Of a DNA stretch of 15,194 nucleotides, positions 1 to 9,621 are shown piece after piece. Both the position numbers and the translations under genes were made by a program. Under the pieces are notes generated by a model. It did no database searches, was not told the DNA's origin, and saw only the letters and a program-made list of their open reading frames with translations. Origin of the DNA: Dentipellis sp. KUC8613 (taxonomy: Eukaryota; Basidiomycota; Agaricomycetes; Russulales; Hericiaceae); NCBI GenBank assembly GCA_002286715.1, contig NSJX01000037.1:260667-275860 (forward strand). The letters run 5' to 3'. Position 1 is the first letter of the stretch. Each line of letters opens with the position of its first letter.

Positions 1-300
1 GCAGTAGCCCGGGATTCAACCAGTCCTGGGATTCCATCAGCCCACCCATGTTCATTGGATTTCGGACTTTCATCAGCCCATCCATCACCCTCAGAATGTA
101 ACTAATTCCCGGAGCTCATCAGCCCACCCATGTTGCATGGCATCTAACTAATCCCAGGACCTCATCAGCCCATCCATCACCTCCGGCATTCAACCAATCC
201 CGGGACCTCATCAGCCCACCCATGATGTCCGGCATTCCCGGATCTCATCAGCCCATCCATGAGCTTCGGACATACAATTCTCATGGGCTGACATCGTGTG
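1..300. repeat. Minisatellite, ~46-bp units (some 36-37 bp), with an inverted end
   Basis: Six copies of the core CATCAGCCCA(C/T)CCAT start near 35, 71, 117, 163, 209 and 246. The spacings are 36, 46, 46, 46 and 37 bp. Units alternate between a CCCACCCATG form and a CCCATCCAT form, so the higher-order unit is a dimer. Between cores are variants of an 'AATCCCGGGACCT'-like segment. At 280-291 the core recurs in inverted orientation (CTCATGGGCTGA), and further AGCCCAT-type inverted pieces run to about 345. The array ends just before the first codon usable by copy A. It may begin upstream of the window. Confidence 0.85.
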
Positions 301-363
301 GCCCATGTATGATGGGCTATGTGCACATCGGGTGGCCCATGTCTTACTGGTCAAATTGACTGA

Positions 364-1902
364 ATGGGCTGCTTCTCAAGGCTTATAGAATGCATTGTAA
401 CGAGACAACCCTCAGGCTTCTATATAGCTTTGTTCGGCGGTTCAGTCTACGTACTGGTATATCGGCGGCCAAATACATACCATCTGGTCGCCTCGATCGC
501 GTTGCTCCTCCTCATCACCGCATATATGGGAATCATTCTAGAACAGGTCCTTGGCGAGCCTGTCGTGGTCTCAAGCAGTTCTATCATTGGTGGCTCGACA
601 GTTCCATGCGAGTCAGGGACGTCGGAGAGGCTGCATGAGGCCGTGACAGGCAACTTACTCAACGTTATAGTCGATGTCATCTCGACGTGCTTAAGGTTGG
701 GCAATTCATCCTGTCATCTACCGTACTTTTTTCTAACTATGTCCGCAAAAAGTTCTATAGCAGAAGTCATTTTGGTAGGCTTCAAAGTGTTAGGCTTGAC
801 TCGTGTGCACTATCTCATAGCTACCAAACCTCAGATTCATCGCTGCGTGGTATTGTGGCCACATCGATTCAGGCATTGGATTGGGATCGCACTGGGAATG
901 CCTCTTCTCGCAGAAGCTGGTGCGTCGATATGCCAATTAAGACCGAGACAAAAGTCGGTGCTCATTGTCCTCTCATAGCATTGGGTTTTGCTCAGGCGAA
1001 CTATTCCGCCAAGATCTACTTCATCGAACGACAACAAACTCCCCAGAGCGAAGGAAAGCTTCCACCGGGGTGGCTCGAAACCGTGGAGACCGCAAACAAG
1101 CTGGGCACTGCATCTGGGCTCTTGACATTAGCCGTCAACACAATCTCGACCATTTTGATTGGTGAGTCCTCCATAAAGAATCTAACAAGCTGTTGAGGAT
1201 ACTTATAAATATATGCCACAGCCTCGCGTATCTGGTTCATGAGCCGTCAGCTCGAGAAGACGATGGGAACTACAGCGGGAGTCCGCTACCGTGCTGCAAT
1301 ATCTATGATGTGAGTGGTCAAAATTTCCTGGAAGTTGCTGAACCCTGACGCTTTCGGCCGATAGCGTGGAATCTGGGCTCCTGATATCAGCATTGCAACT
1401 GATAACGACGTGCACGATACTGGTCAGCAGCAGCAGCATAGCATTCACCGTAAGTATCACTCCTCTTACAGTGTAGCATCAAGCTCATGTTGCCTTACCC
1501 TCTCAGGCAATTGTTTCTAACATAAGTCCAGTACTAACGGTCGGTCTCCTCCCCGCCCTCTCGATATTGCTATCCAGTAACGTTCTACTTTCGCAGGCGA
1601 TTGCCCCTGCGTTGATCATTGTCCGAGTAGGCATGGGACGAGGCTTTGACAGTGTAGTAGAGACGGTTCACGAGCACCGTGCATCTCAAGGCTTTCATGA
1701 GCCGCAACTCAAGTCGATTCGATTCGCAGAACGCCAGACCACTATGACTAACATCTCCCGCATCTCATCCTTTGGAGCAATGCAGGCGCGAGAAACAGGA
1801 CTCGAATCAGACAGAGACATCCACAGTACGAGCAGCGATAGCGAGGCCGATGCTGTGGGTGCTGGCTCAGAGAAAGTAGAATTTGCTGCAGACACTGTCT
1901 AA
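364..1902 (+). CDS. Copy A: orphan 7-TM family membrane protein lacking exons 1-3 (5'-truncated gene or pseudogene)
   Basis: Homology to copies C and D starts at the exon 4 acceptor (AG at 414-415) and is intact to the stop. Exons: 364 or 416-695, 753-774, 835-919, 979-1161, 1222-1309, 1365-1449, 1507-1539, 1597-1902. All introns are GT..AG and 55-60 nt. The three small exons encoding the MCGE.. N-terminus are absent; minisatellite DNA lies there instead. An ATG at 364 is in frame through the old acceptor, giving 377 residues with 17 unrelated N-terminal residues and a shortened TM1 (FYIALFGGSVYVLVY). TM2-TM7 and the motifs IHRCVVLWP, ASRIW, VESG and ALIIVRVGMG are present. Exon 4 is one codon shorter than in C and D. 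Exon 9 is one codon longer, with an AGC run. The tail ends AADTV, like copy B. The open frame argues for function; the missing promoter and exons argue against it. Confidence 0.6.
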
Positions 1903-2576
1903 CTCGGTACAGTCTCCGGTGTTGGAAAAGACATTCGGCACCTCCCTGTATTTATTTTCTGTCTATTTCTACAAGCTATAGCTACGAATAGAATGTCATT
2001 ATCCGGTAGATCGATGTTTCGTTCTACTTGGCGAACCTCGAAATTCCAGCTCCGGTCCGGCGCGGGCCGCAAACTAAAGCTGCCAGTCTGACTCCGGCTC
2101 CGAGGCAAGTGACTTCAATCGGTGATATTTACCATATGCATTCGCTCAACCTCCGTTATTTCTGGTTATGATCATCGCCTACAGGCACAGAAGCCTTCTA
2201 GTCATCTGTGGCACCTACACAAACAGTCATTGGAGTAGGTGCTGTCGGTCGGTTTCGATAGCGCTGTCAGATGTTGATTGCACAGACTCGTCAAACAGAC
2301 AGTGAGTGACCAAAGATACTGTTATCTGAACATTAACAATCAAGGTACGACACAGCCCACATGCCTTTGTCGAAGACGCTGCGCCTTCAAGCCTGCCAAT
2401 CTCCGTAATTGACCCGATCACAATGATCAACATCCAGCGCAGCCATCCAGGAGAATTGACGACTCAGAATGCCATGGCTCGTCGAAGTTTTACGCTGTGC
2501 GGGGATGAGTATGTGAAGCGAAGCAGATACGGACCCTGCCTTCTTGAAACAAAAATAGTATGTCTTGGGCACATCA
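1903..2576. other. Intergenic region between copies A and B
   Basis: About 670 bp with no family homology and no convincing ORF. It should hold the 3' UTR of copy A and the promoter of copy B. The segment TCTATTTCTACAAGCT (1962-1977) is nearly repeated downstream of the remnant at 4069-4084. CGAATAGAATG (1985-1995) recurs at 3784-3794. These matches suggest that flanking DNA was duplicated together with the genes. Confidence 0.5.
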
Positions 2577-2582
2577 TATAAG
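2577..2582 (+). promoter_or_regulatory. TATA-like box upstream of copy B
   Basis: TATAAG lies 45 bp before the ATG at 2622. Copies C and D have TATA-like boxes at nearly the same distance. The promoter call is inferred from sequence and position only. Confidence 0.4.
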
Positions 2583-2621
2583 GATGATCAAGTCACTCGT
2601 GTCAATTTCAACATCGCGGAC

Positions 2622-3559
2622 ATGTGCGGAGAACGATACTACACGGTACGCTGCCTCTTGAGCATTATAACTGGTTAGTTGACAAGATAGTCCCCTCAGC
2701 TCGCGATTTCGGGCCTCTGGGTATGTACACGTGCTTCCAACAACTTTGGCCAATCTGAGCACGGCGTACAGCATCTTGATGTTGGCTGTCAACGCAGTAG
2801 CGACAATTCTCATAGGTGTGTCTAAGGCGCGCTGCGTACTGTACACGATCGCAGAATGTGACATGTCATACACAGCCTCGCGTATCTTGTTCATGACTCG
2901 CCAACTTGAGAAGACAATGGGAAGTAAGGCAGATGCGACGTATCGGACGGCGATATCCATGATGTGAAGGCCTTCAATACTTGGGTTTTCCAGTCACTTA
3001 TCACGAATATTTGTTGTCTGACAGCGTCGAATCCGGATTCTTGATATCAGCATCGCAAGTAGTCGCAATGTGCTCGACGCTCGTTGATGCTATGATATCA
3101 TACGACGTGAGCTATCTTCTGTTCAGCAGGGTCACTTTACTCAATACTCACGATTTCATTCAATCTCAGGACCTCATCTCCGACATATGTCAGATACTGC
3201 TGGTCAGTCATTTCTCTGTGATCCTTATCTTGTTTTCTTATCCTTGTCCCCGAAAGGTGATCGCGCCGACTCTGATTATCGTGCGAGTCGGAATGGGAAG
3301 AGGCTTCGACAGTGTCGTGGAGACAGCTCACCAGCACCATGCCTCTCAAGGCTTCCGCGAGACGCAGATTAGGTCGATTCGTTTTGCGGATCACCAGGCG
3401 GCCACCAACGTCTCCCACATCACGTCATTTGGAGTGATGGGTCGAGACGCAGGGCTTGAACCGGACAAGGACGGTCGCAACATGAACAATGGTAGCGACT
3501 CACTCGACGGAGTCAGTGTCAAGGCAGAAAAGGCAGGGATCGCGGCAGACATTGTCTGA
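2622..3559 (+). pseudogene. Copy B: orphan 7-TM family gene with internal deletion (TM1-TM4 missing)
   Basis: Exon 1 (2622-2645, MCGERYYT) and exon 2 (2700-2720, LAISGLW) are intact and end in normal donors (GTACGC, GTATGT). The sequence then jumps from about 15-20 bp inside intron 2 to the last third of exon 7 (about 2743-2815, frame TLANLSTAYSI..). Exons 3-6 and most of exon 7 are lost, about 0.8 kb compared with copy C. The rest is clean: exon 8 2876-2963, exon 9 3025-3106, exon 10 3170-3202, exon 11 3257-3559 with TGA. Lengths are 88, 82 and 33 nt for exons 8-10, identical to C and D. No suitable acceptor joins exon 2 to the exon 7 remnant in frame, so a full receptor cannot be made. TM5-TM7 and the tail, ending AADIV, have no stop. 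The deletion therefore looks recent, or a short C-terminal product is still tolerated. Copy A is the closest relative in the tail (MGRGFDSVVET, ASQGF). Confidence 0.75.
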
Positions 3560-3733
3560 TTCCAGTCTCTGCGATCAAACCCTCATCTCCGGGTTCAGGA
3601 TGGCGCAATTCCCCGAGTTATTATGATCCATGCATGAGAGGAGGCTTAATATATGCGTTGTAAGATATAGATGTATTTATCTGGTGTGTCCCGCTCATTG
3701 CCTTGTTCTCTTTTTGATTTTCGTTCTTTATAG

Positions 3734-4080
3734 GTATTCGCGCCCCACGTCATTCATTGTACAGCTACGATAGGTAACAGGTTCGAATAGAATGGTGGAG
3801 ACAGTGCGCCAGCACCGCACGTCTTGCGGCGACAGTGGGCGCTCTATCGTTTCCAAACGAATGGAAGGTGGGAAGGCAGAATAAACTTGGAAGGTAATTT
3901 CGTTCAATTCAATCGATACAGCTCTATACCATCATTGCAGGGCCCGCTGTTGGTATTGCTCACGCAATCTGATTGTAGACGGACTCTGAGAACGTTGCAA
4001 GGCCGCATCGACAGATTCTTCGGAGTGATGAGAGTATGGCAAGCCAACGTAGGCCCATACCGTTGAGCTCTATTTCTACA
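3734..4080 (+). pseudogene. Decayed 3' remnant of a fifth family copy (exon 11 region)
   Basis: After an acceptor-like TTTATAG, 3734-3850 aligns to the start of exon 11 with many substitutions. The best anchors are TCGCGCC, AGGTTCGA, TGGAGACAG and CCAGCACC, in the order and spacing seen in copies A and B (one net base inserted in the first 70). TTCGGAGTGATG at 4019-4030 matches TTTGGAGTGATG of copy B exon 11 (3429-3440), with unrelated or expanded sequence between. TCTATTTCTACA at 4069-4080 matches the 3' flank of copy A. TTTATCTG before GTGTGT at 3684 may be the end of exon 10. Stops occur in all frames, so it is non-coding. An alternative reading is chance similarity plus a shared 3' flank. 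Confidence 0.45.
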
Positions 4081-4408
4081 GCTTGCGGAGAGCCACAACG
4101 AAGAGTAACGGCGGGCCGAGTCGGCCGCTTTCAGTGTCATGCTTCAAACGGCGACGCGTTCTCATACACACAGCGTTACTGAGCTTCCATGTATACCGTG
4201 CAAGTCAATGCTGACTATGACGTCCCGCTCTAGGCGCCTTGGCCGCCGAGCGCGTCAAGTTCTCATGCTCATCTGCTCGCATGATAACGATGATCGGACG
4301 TCACTGTCGAGAAGAGGTGGCAATGTTACCTACTACCAGCCCTCTTTTATGGCCAGTTCGTCTCATGTTCTTTCGGTATGAAGGTACGTAGATTTGTGGA
4401 TCACGGCA
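4081..4408. other. Intergenic region upstream of copy C
   Basis: About 330 bp between the remnant and the TATA-like box of copy C. No coding signal or family homology was seen. It presumably contains the upstream promoter of copy C. Confidence 0.4.
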
Positions 4409-4414
4409 TATATA
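4409..4414 (+). promoter_or_regulatory. TATA-like box upstream of copy C
   Basis: TATATA lies 52 bp before the ATG at 4461, matching the position of the boxes in copies B and D. With initiation about 30 bp downstream, the 5' UTR would be very short. Confidence 0.45.
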
Positions 4415-4460
4415 GCCTGAGCTCGCATAATTGTAACCTTTGCGCATCTCCTTCCCCAGC

Positions 4461-6167
4461 ATGTGTGGCGAAAAGTACTTCGGTGTACGTCGCGTCTTCT
4501 CTCTTTTGGTCTGTTCGTTGATGAGCTCGTTTGATTCTAGATCACGGTTTCAGCTCTATGGGTACGTGCATGACATGGCCATACCGCCGAATTGAATGCC
4601 TTGTATCCTGACTGTTGCCGACAAAGGTGACATCAGTACTCTACGGTGACTGTACTTACCATTTCGTGAGAACTCACATGGCTGACTATTCACTACGCAG
4701 GCCTCTACGTAGCGCTGTTCTGCGGCTCGATCTACATGCTCGTATACCGGCGGCAGAACAGATTCCATCTGTTTGCGTCAGTCGCGTTGTTCCTGCTCAC
4801 CGCCGCATACATGGGTGTCGTCCTGGCCATAGTCATAGGCGAACCCCTCATAACTGCAAACAGCTCGGTCCTCGATGGCAACACAGTCGGTCCGTGCATG
4901 TCAGGAGCGTCTGAGAGGCTCCATGAAGCTGTATCACATGATCTTCTCAATATCGTGTCAATGGTGATCGAAACGTGTACATTGTTCGTAGCTTCCTATC
5001 CTTTCCGCCACATTCTATCTTACTGATCTCGATCCCGCGAAGTCTTATCGCAGATGGCATTCTGGTAGGCTCCGGTGCAGCATGCGTGTTACCGAAATTT
5101 ATTTGCATTGCTCTATTTCAGATATATCGCTGTGTTGTCTTGTGGCCACGTCGGATTGGACGCTGGATTGGACTTGTTTTGGGGGTACTTTTATTAGCAG
5201 AAGCAGGTACGTCGAGGTAGCTCAGCCTCCATCCCACTGCTGACCTTTGCCCCTGACAGGAACGGGGTTCGGACAAGGTCACCTGATGGCAGAAATTTAC
5301 TCCATGGAGCGGTCGTATACCGTCGCAGATGAAGGAATTTTAACGCCACAATGGATTGCGGCAACGAATGCTTTGTCGAATTTGAGCGCTTCCACCAGCG
5401 CTCTGATATTAGCCGTTAATGCGGCCGCGACGGTCATCACAGGTGAGTCCACCACATGGAGACATTGGGGCGTGGTCAAAGATCAACATTCTGATCACTC
5501 TGTAGCCTCGCGCATCTGGTTCCTTGCTCGCCAGCTAGAGAAAACATTGGGCAGCGGGGCCGGAGTCCGGTATCGAGCTCCTATATCTATGATGTAAGGA
5601 CCTCCATTGCTTGCTATTTCCTGACGATAACATGTCTTTTTCACAGCGTAGAGTCTGGATTGATGATATCAGCCTCGCAGTTGGTAGAGACCTGCACCAG
5701 TTTTATTGACAGTGTTATAGTCTATGCTGTGAGTAACCGTCCATCTCGAAGTCTAATACAACGCTGATGCTGTTGCGTCATCGCAGGACTTGATCAATAA
5801 CCTAAGCCAGATGCTGCTGGTCTGCCGTTCCTCGTTCATCTCTTTCCTCTCCCCGCTCAAACATTTTTTCTGCCAGGTGATAGCTCCAACGTTGATCATC
5901 CTACGAGTCGGATTGGGAAAGGGCTTCGATAGCGTAGTTGAGACTGCACATGGGAAGCACGCATCCCGCAGCGTTCACGACAAGCAGATTACATCGATTC
6001 GATTTGCCGAGCCTCATACCACTACCACCGACGCTTCCCACCTCGCGTCTCTTGGAGGCTTCGTCTTTCACCCAAGGCGGGAGTCGGACGGGGATAGCCA
6101 GAGTACACACAGTGGTAGCAGTGGGCTCTCTGGTGTGTTGAGACACATAGAAAGCACGAAAGCATAA
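4461..6167 (+). CDS. Copy C: complete orphan 7-TM membrane protein, 11 exons, 376 aa
   Basis: Exons: 4461-4484, 4541-4561, 4627-4645, 4701-4983, 5043-5064, 5122-5206, 5260-5442, 5506-5593, 5647-5728, 5787-5819, 5877-6167 (TAA). Ten introns of 53-65 nt are all GT..AG. The joined frame is open and 1131 nt long. The start is fixed by MCGEKYFG, shared with B and D. Predicted TM segments, by residue, are about 16-37, 45-67, 103-125, 138-158, 195-217, 238-266 and 270-293. The TM1-2, TM3-4 (YRCVVLWPRR) and TM5-6 loops are basic, so the N-terminus is outside and the tail cytoplasmic. The outer TM2-3 loop carries a sequon (N75-S-S) and a conserved PC. The tail after VIAPTLIILRVGLG is Ser/Thr-rich and ends STKA, unlike A and B. 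Donors of intron 4 (GTTCGT) and intron 10 (GTCTGC) are weak. Intron 10 (57 nt) and intron 7 (63 nt) are stop-free and in frame, so retention would not break the protein. Ligand, partners and function are unknown. Confidence 0.87.
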
Positions 6168-7542
6168 AGGACAGTGCAAGTGGAGATTAAGTTGAGTTGA
6201 TTCGTACTAGACTCTGTATTCAGCCTGATTTATTTCTCTTTCGATTTCATGTACACATGTCATTCTAAAATGTCGAACGAATCTATGATCCCCATGCCAA
6301 ATCTACGTTCTGGGACCTCGAACGATGTAATAACACGTAGACGAACGGATCCCATTCCGAGGATTCTCAAGCCCGAGATCTGTTTACCTGAGTCACTCGA
6401 ACCGCCTGTGCTTACACGTCCCATCGCGATTCACTAGGTGAAGGTTTCAAATCATTCTCATTCAGAGATTGCTACAGGAGGGCGAGAGGGCGAGTCTAGC
6501 TGGTGGACCTTCGGAGACGAAGGAGGTCCGGGAGCAGGAGGACGACGGGGGCACGGCGATCTGCGAACCCGGCACCGGCGCATCAAAGACTCAATCTCTG
6601 AGGATGCGTTGCTTTGAAAGAAGCTTCTCTCGTGTTTTGAGGTACGCGACAGCGAGCACCCTCATAGCATCCCACCGTATGCCCGTTGAACGTACTACCT
6701 GTCTTTAGAGTTTTGATCAGCGCTTCACATAGATTTCAGGTCAGTGATCGTGTTCACCCGGAGTCTTTGAACCCAGTCATGGATTCGCACCTGGCGCTTA
6801 GTCGAGTCCTTCGCTTTCCGGGCCATCTTACAGGGGCAATCGTGTCACCACCGCTGAAGATGAAAGTTCATCTTTGAACGCCCAGAGGATGCGCTCCTCT
6901 GAATTCTTCAACACGAGGCGCGATTACTTGCACAATTACGGACCTACGGCTTCCCACAGAGCTCTTTCCACTGGCCATCAATTTCCGCGGCGCTACCGTC
7001 TTCTCTGCATAACTGACTAGCGCTGATCCTAGCGCGCGAAGATGTACACCGCGCCGCCACGGATGATGGAGCTGTATGTGCTGTTTCTCAGTCTTCCATT
7101 GCCGGCACATTATGCTCCACTTATCACATATTGGGAATGATCAGTGTCTACCAAGGTCTCTCGACTGTCCATACGTCGTTCCCGTATGGCCTGAGCACGC
7201 ATTTGCGTGAGTAGCTCTCCACAGATTATCGATTCACCTATCCTGTTTCATGACAATACATCTTCTAGACCTACAGGTGATGAATTTGGCATCAAAGCAT
7301 CTACGCATCTGGCATTGTCTTTCTGATTACCCGCTCAACTTACCTGTCCAAGTGCCTGCGCGAAGTCAACACCCATGCCATCGAGTCATCACCCGACGCC
7401 CCGATGTTCTCAGGGTGTCGTGTGGCTACAGCCTGTGTGTCGAAGCAATCGGCGTATATATGAGAACTATAATTCTTGATCACTCAGAGCCTTAGGGGTT
7501 AAGAGACGATTGGAATCACCGCAGACGCCAATGAATCCGGCC
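6168..7542. other. Gene-poor region between copy C and the dispersed repeat
   Basis: About 1.4 kb. It begins with the presumed 3' UTR of copy C. The only ORFs are short (up to about 80 codons), overlapping and unlike any family I recognise. No family remnant is convincing; a loose match to exon 8 near 7295-7310 (ACGCATCTGG) is too short. No RNA gene was seen. Confidence 0.5.
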
Positions 7543-7585
7543 CGACGCGCCTTGCTACCCGAGCGCCCGCGCCAGAAACCGCGCC
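7543..7585. repeat. 43-bp GC-rich dispersed repeat, copy 1
   Basis: It matches 15051-15093 at 36 of 43 positions without gaps, sharing CGACGCGCCTTG, GCGCCCGCGCC and ACCGCGCC. The upstream flanks also look alike (TAGGGGTT..GAGACGA). The transposon-like insertion begins a few bases after it. Nature unknown: it may be the edge of a dispersed element. Confidence 0.65.
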
Positions 7586-7592
7586 TTACTCG
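7584..7592. repeat. Left copy of 9-bp direct repeat (putative target-site duplication)
   Basis: CCTTACTCG occurs here and at 9638-9646, directly outside the inverted termini of the insertion. A 9-bp duplication is typical of Mutator-like elements, but the family is not established. Confidence 0.55.
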
Positions 7593-7609
7593 CAGTATGT
7601 TACACTCCC

Positions 7610-7619
7610 CCACGGATAT
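7610..7619 (+). repeat. Left terminal inverted repeat core
   Basis: CCACGGATAT is the exact reverse complement of 9612-9621. Similarity extends outward through CACTC with a few mismatches. Confidence 0.65.
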
Positions 7620-7659
7620 CACAAAACTTTCACTGAAGTTCCACTAAAGTCCCAGTTCT

Positions 7660-7703
7660 CCCACAAAACTCCCACAAAACTCCCACACAACTCCCACAAA
7701 ACT
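7660..7703. repeat. Four tandem 11-mers, CCCACAAAACT
   Basis: Four head-to-tail copies; the third has one change (CCCACACAACT). They are subterminal in the insertion. Related words occur near the right end at 9435-9565 in both orientations, a layout typical of transposase-binding subterminal repeats in DNA transposons. Confidence 0.8.
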
Positions 7704-9437
7704 TCATCAAAACCACAATTTAGTTTTACTGAACTTTCACTTTCATACAAATTTCATGCAAGTAGTGTTTGGAAACTATGGATGAAGTTTTGTGATAGCT
7801 GAGTGATACTCTGGATAAACTTTAGGAGTACTGTTGTGAGGGTGTTAGTGAGCTTGAAAAAGGAGAAGCTTGCATATCAGATGATGAGTTACTTTGAAAA
7901 ACCAGCACTCACAAATGTTGTATCAGATAAGCTATTGGTGGTTTGAATGCACTTAAGCAGTAGTAGTGTTGTAGTAGTACTCCAGTACTTTTGTCATACT
8001 TTAGCAGTAGTGTTGTAGGAATTTGTCAGTACTTCTACTTGGAGGGAGCAGCCGATGCATTGCACGGCAAGACAATTCCTTGTAAGTGACACTGTAGTCA
8101 AATCATAAGACTCAGATGGCACCCATCAATGCACTCCCGTGTACTGTGTTCTGCTTGATGCCAGCCCTCATTTTGCCTCAGTAGATACAACTCTGAAGTG
8201 ACCTGATCATGGTCTTTTGAAAGCAGATACTTGTTAGGACTAAATATTTGAGGCTTCTCTAAGATACCTCAGAGTATAATTTATTTCTCCGAAGTGAGTA
8301 AAGATGTGCATGCATACATTAGGGATCAAACCTGCAATACCTCAAGCTGATGCTTACCGGCTGGACTGGGAGCTCTGATTGCTGACAATGCACACATTTT
8401 TCCTGCTATGGGTGAGTCTATAATAAACGATGCCTTATCAGGAATTGTAATTGTACCTCAGCACATCTGAAAAATTTTGATTGGCCTCACCTAGCAATGG
8501 CATGTCACACTGATGCAGCAAGCATGTCTCAAGATCCCATGTGCACTAGCAATGGTGTATGGTGCTGCCCCTACACACCTTCATGATGCACCACATGCCC
8601 TTATGCTGCTGCTTGCCTATGGCCACACTGTTCACACTCTTGCCACCCTGCACCCCCCAGAAATGAAGCAGCAAGCACATCTCAATGCCCCCACATGCTG
8701 TCATGCTGCACCTATGCACTGTCCATCACCCTCTCACACCCCAGTGCATCCTACTGCTGCCGTCTCTTGCCCCAGCATGCCCCGCTGCTGTCTGTGCTCG
8801 CCCACAGCCACCTGCTTGTGCCCACAGCTGCCCATCACCACCCTCTCTCATCCCACCATCATCTTCATGAGCCCACCACTGCTCTTGCTCATCCATTGTT
8901 GCCCTTGCTCATCTGCTGTCACCCTCACTGCCCTCATTTGCCCATTGCCACCCTTGTCCCATCTGTGCCTTCTGTGCACTGTCTGTGCTGTCCTTGTCTT
9001 CCACACGCTGTCTGCTGCCTTCACACGTCGTCCACACCCTCTGCATGCTGTCCATGCTCTGGGCATGCCATCTGGGCATGCTCCACATGCTTCAGCTGCC
9101 CTCTGGGCCCTCCAACCACCCTGTGCTGCCTTCTCTGTGCCCTGTGCCGCCCTCTCTGCACTCTGTGCCACCTTTCTGCAGCCTTCTTGCACCATCATGT
9201 GATATCACAAAGTCCTTGGTTCAACTGCTGTTCACATGAAGTTCATTGGTAGTTTGCATAGACTCCAATGAAAGTCCAGTGGGAGTTTAGTTGAATCCAA
9301 TACTTTAGTATGATCACTAGTAATGGTGCCTATTGAAGGAGTTTGTAGGTAGTCTGGTAGAACTTCACCAGAACTCTAGCAGGACTTTTGAGGGAGTACA
9401 TACTGAAATTTTATCCATAGCAAAAACCTCTATCACA

Positions 9438-9462
9438 AAACTCCCACTACCAGTGGGAGTTT
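9438..9462. repeat. Perfect 11-bp palindrome within the insertion
   Basis: AAACTCCCACT, spacer ACC, then AGTGGGAGTTT. The arms are exact reverse complements and use the same word as the subterminal 11-mers, so this is a head-to-head pair of that repeat. Confidence 0.85.
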
Positions 9463-9611
9463 ATCAGGAGTTTCAAGATACAATGGTGTCACTATGAAAA
9501 TGGATTTGGGTGGCAGCTTCCAGTAAAGTCCCACTAAAGTCCAATGTACTTCCACAAAACTCCTGGTGAACTTCCAGTGTACTACTGATATACTTCTGAT
9601 GTACTACACCA

Positions 9612-9621
9612 ATATCCGTGG
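9612..9621 (-). repeat. Right terminal inverted repeat core
   Basis: ATATCCGTGG is the exact reverse complement of 7610-7619. Confidence 0.65.

Noticed and set aside
687..1196. 169-codon open frame overlapping copy A in another frame
   Set aside because: Only its last part is real (exon 7 of copy A, 979-1161). The rest is intron or out-of-frame exon sequence.
2981..3559. Single-exon 192-residue reading of the copy B 3' half
   Set aside because: It starts within intron 8 and reads through introns 9 and 10. Comparison with C and D shows conserved splice sites at those places.
7290..7315. ACGCATCTGG resembling the start of exon 8 of the family
   Set aside because: Too short, and without flanking acceptor or downstream homology.
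8513..9202. 229-residue + strand open frame, and overlapping 185- and 116-residue frames
   Set aside because: They lie in low-complexity C/T-rich DNA of the insertion, several frames are open together, and composition (Cys, His, Pro, Leu runs) reflects the nucleotide bias rather than a protein.
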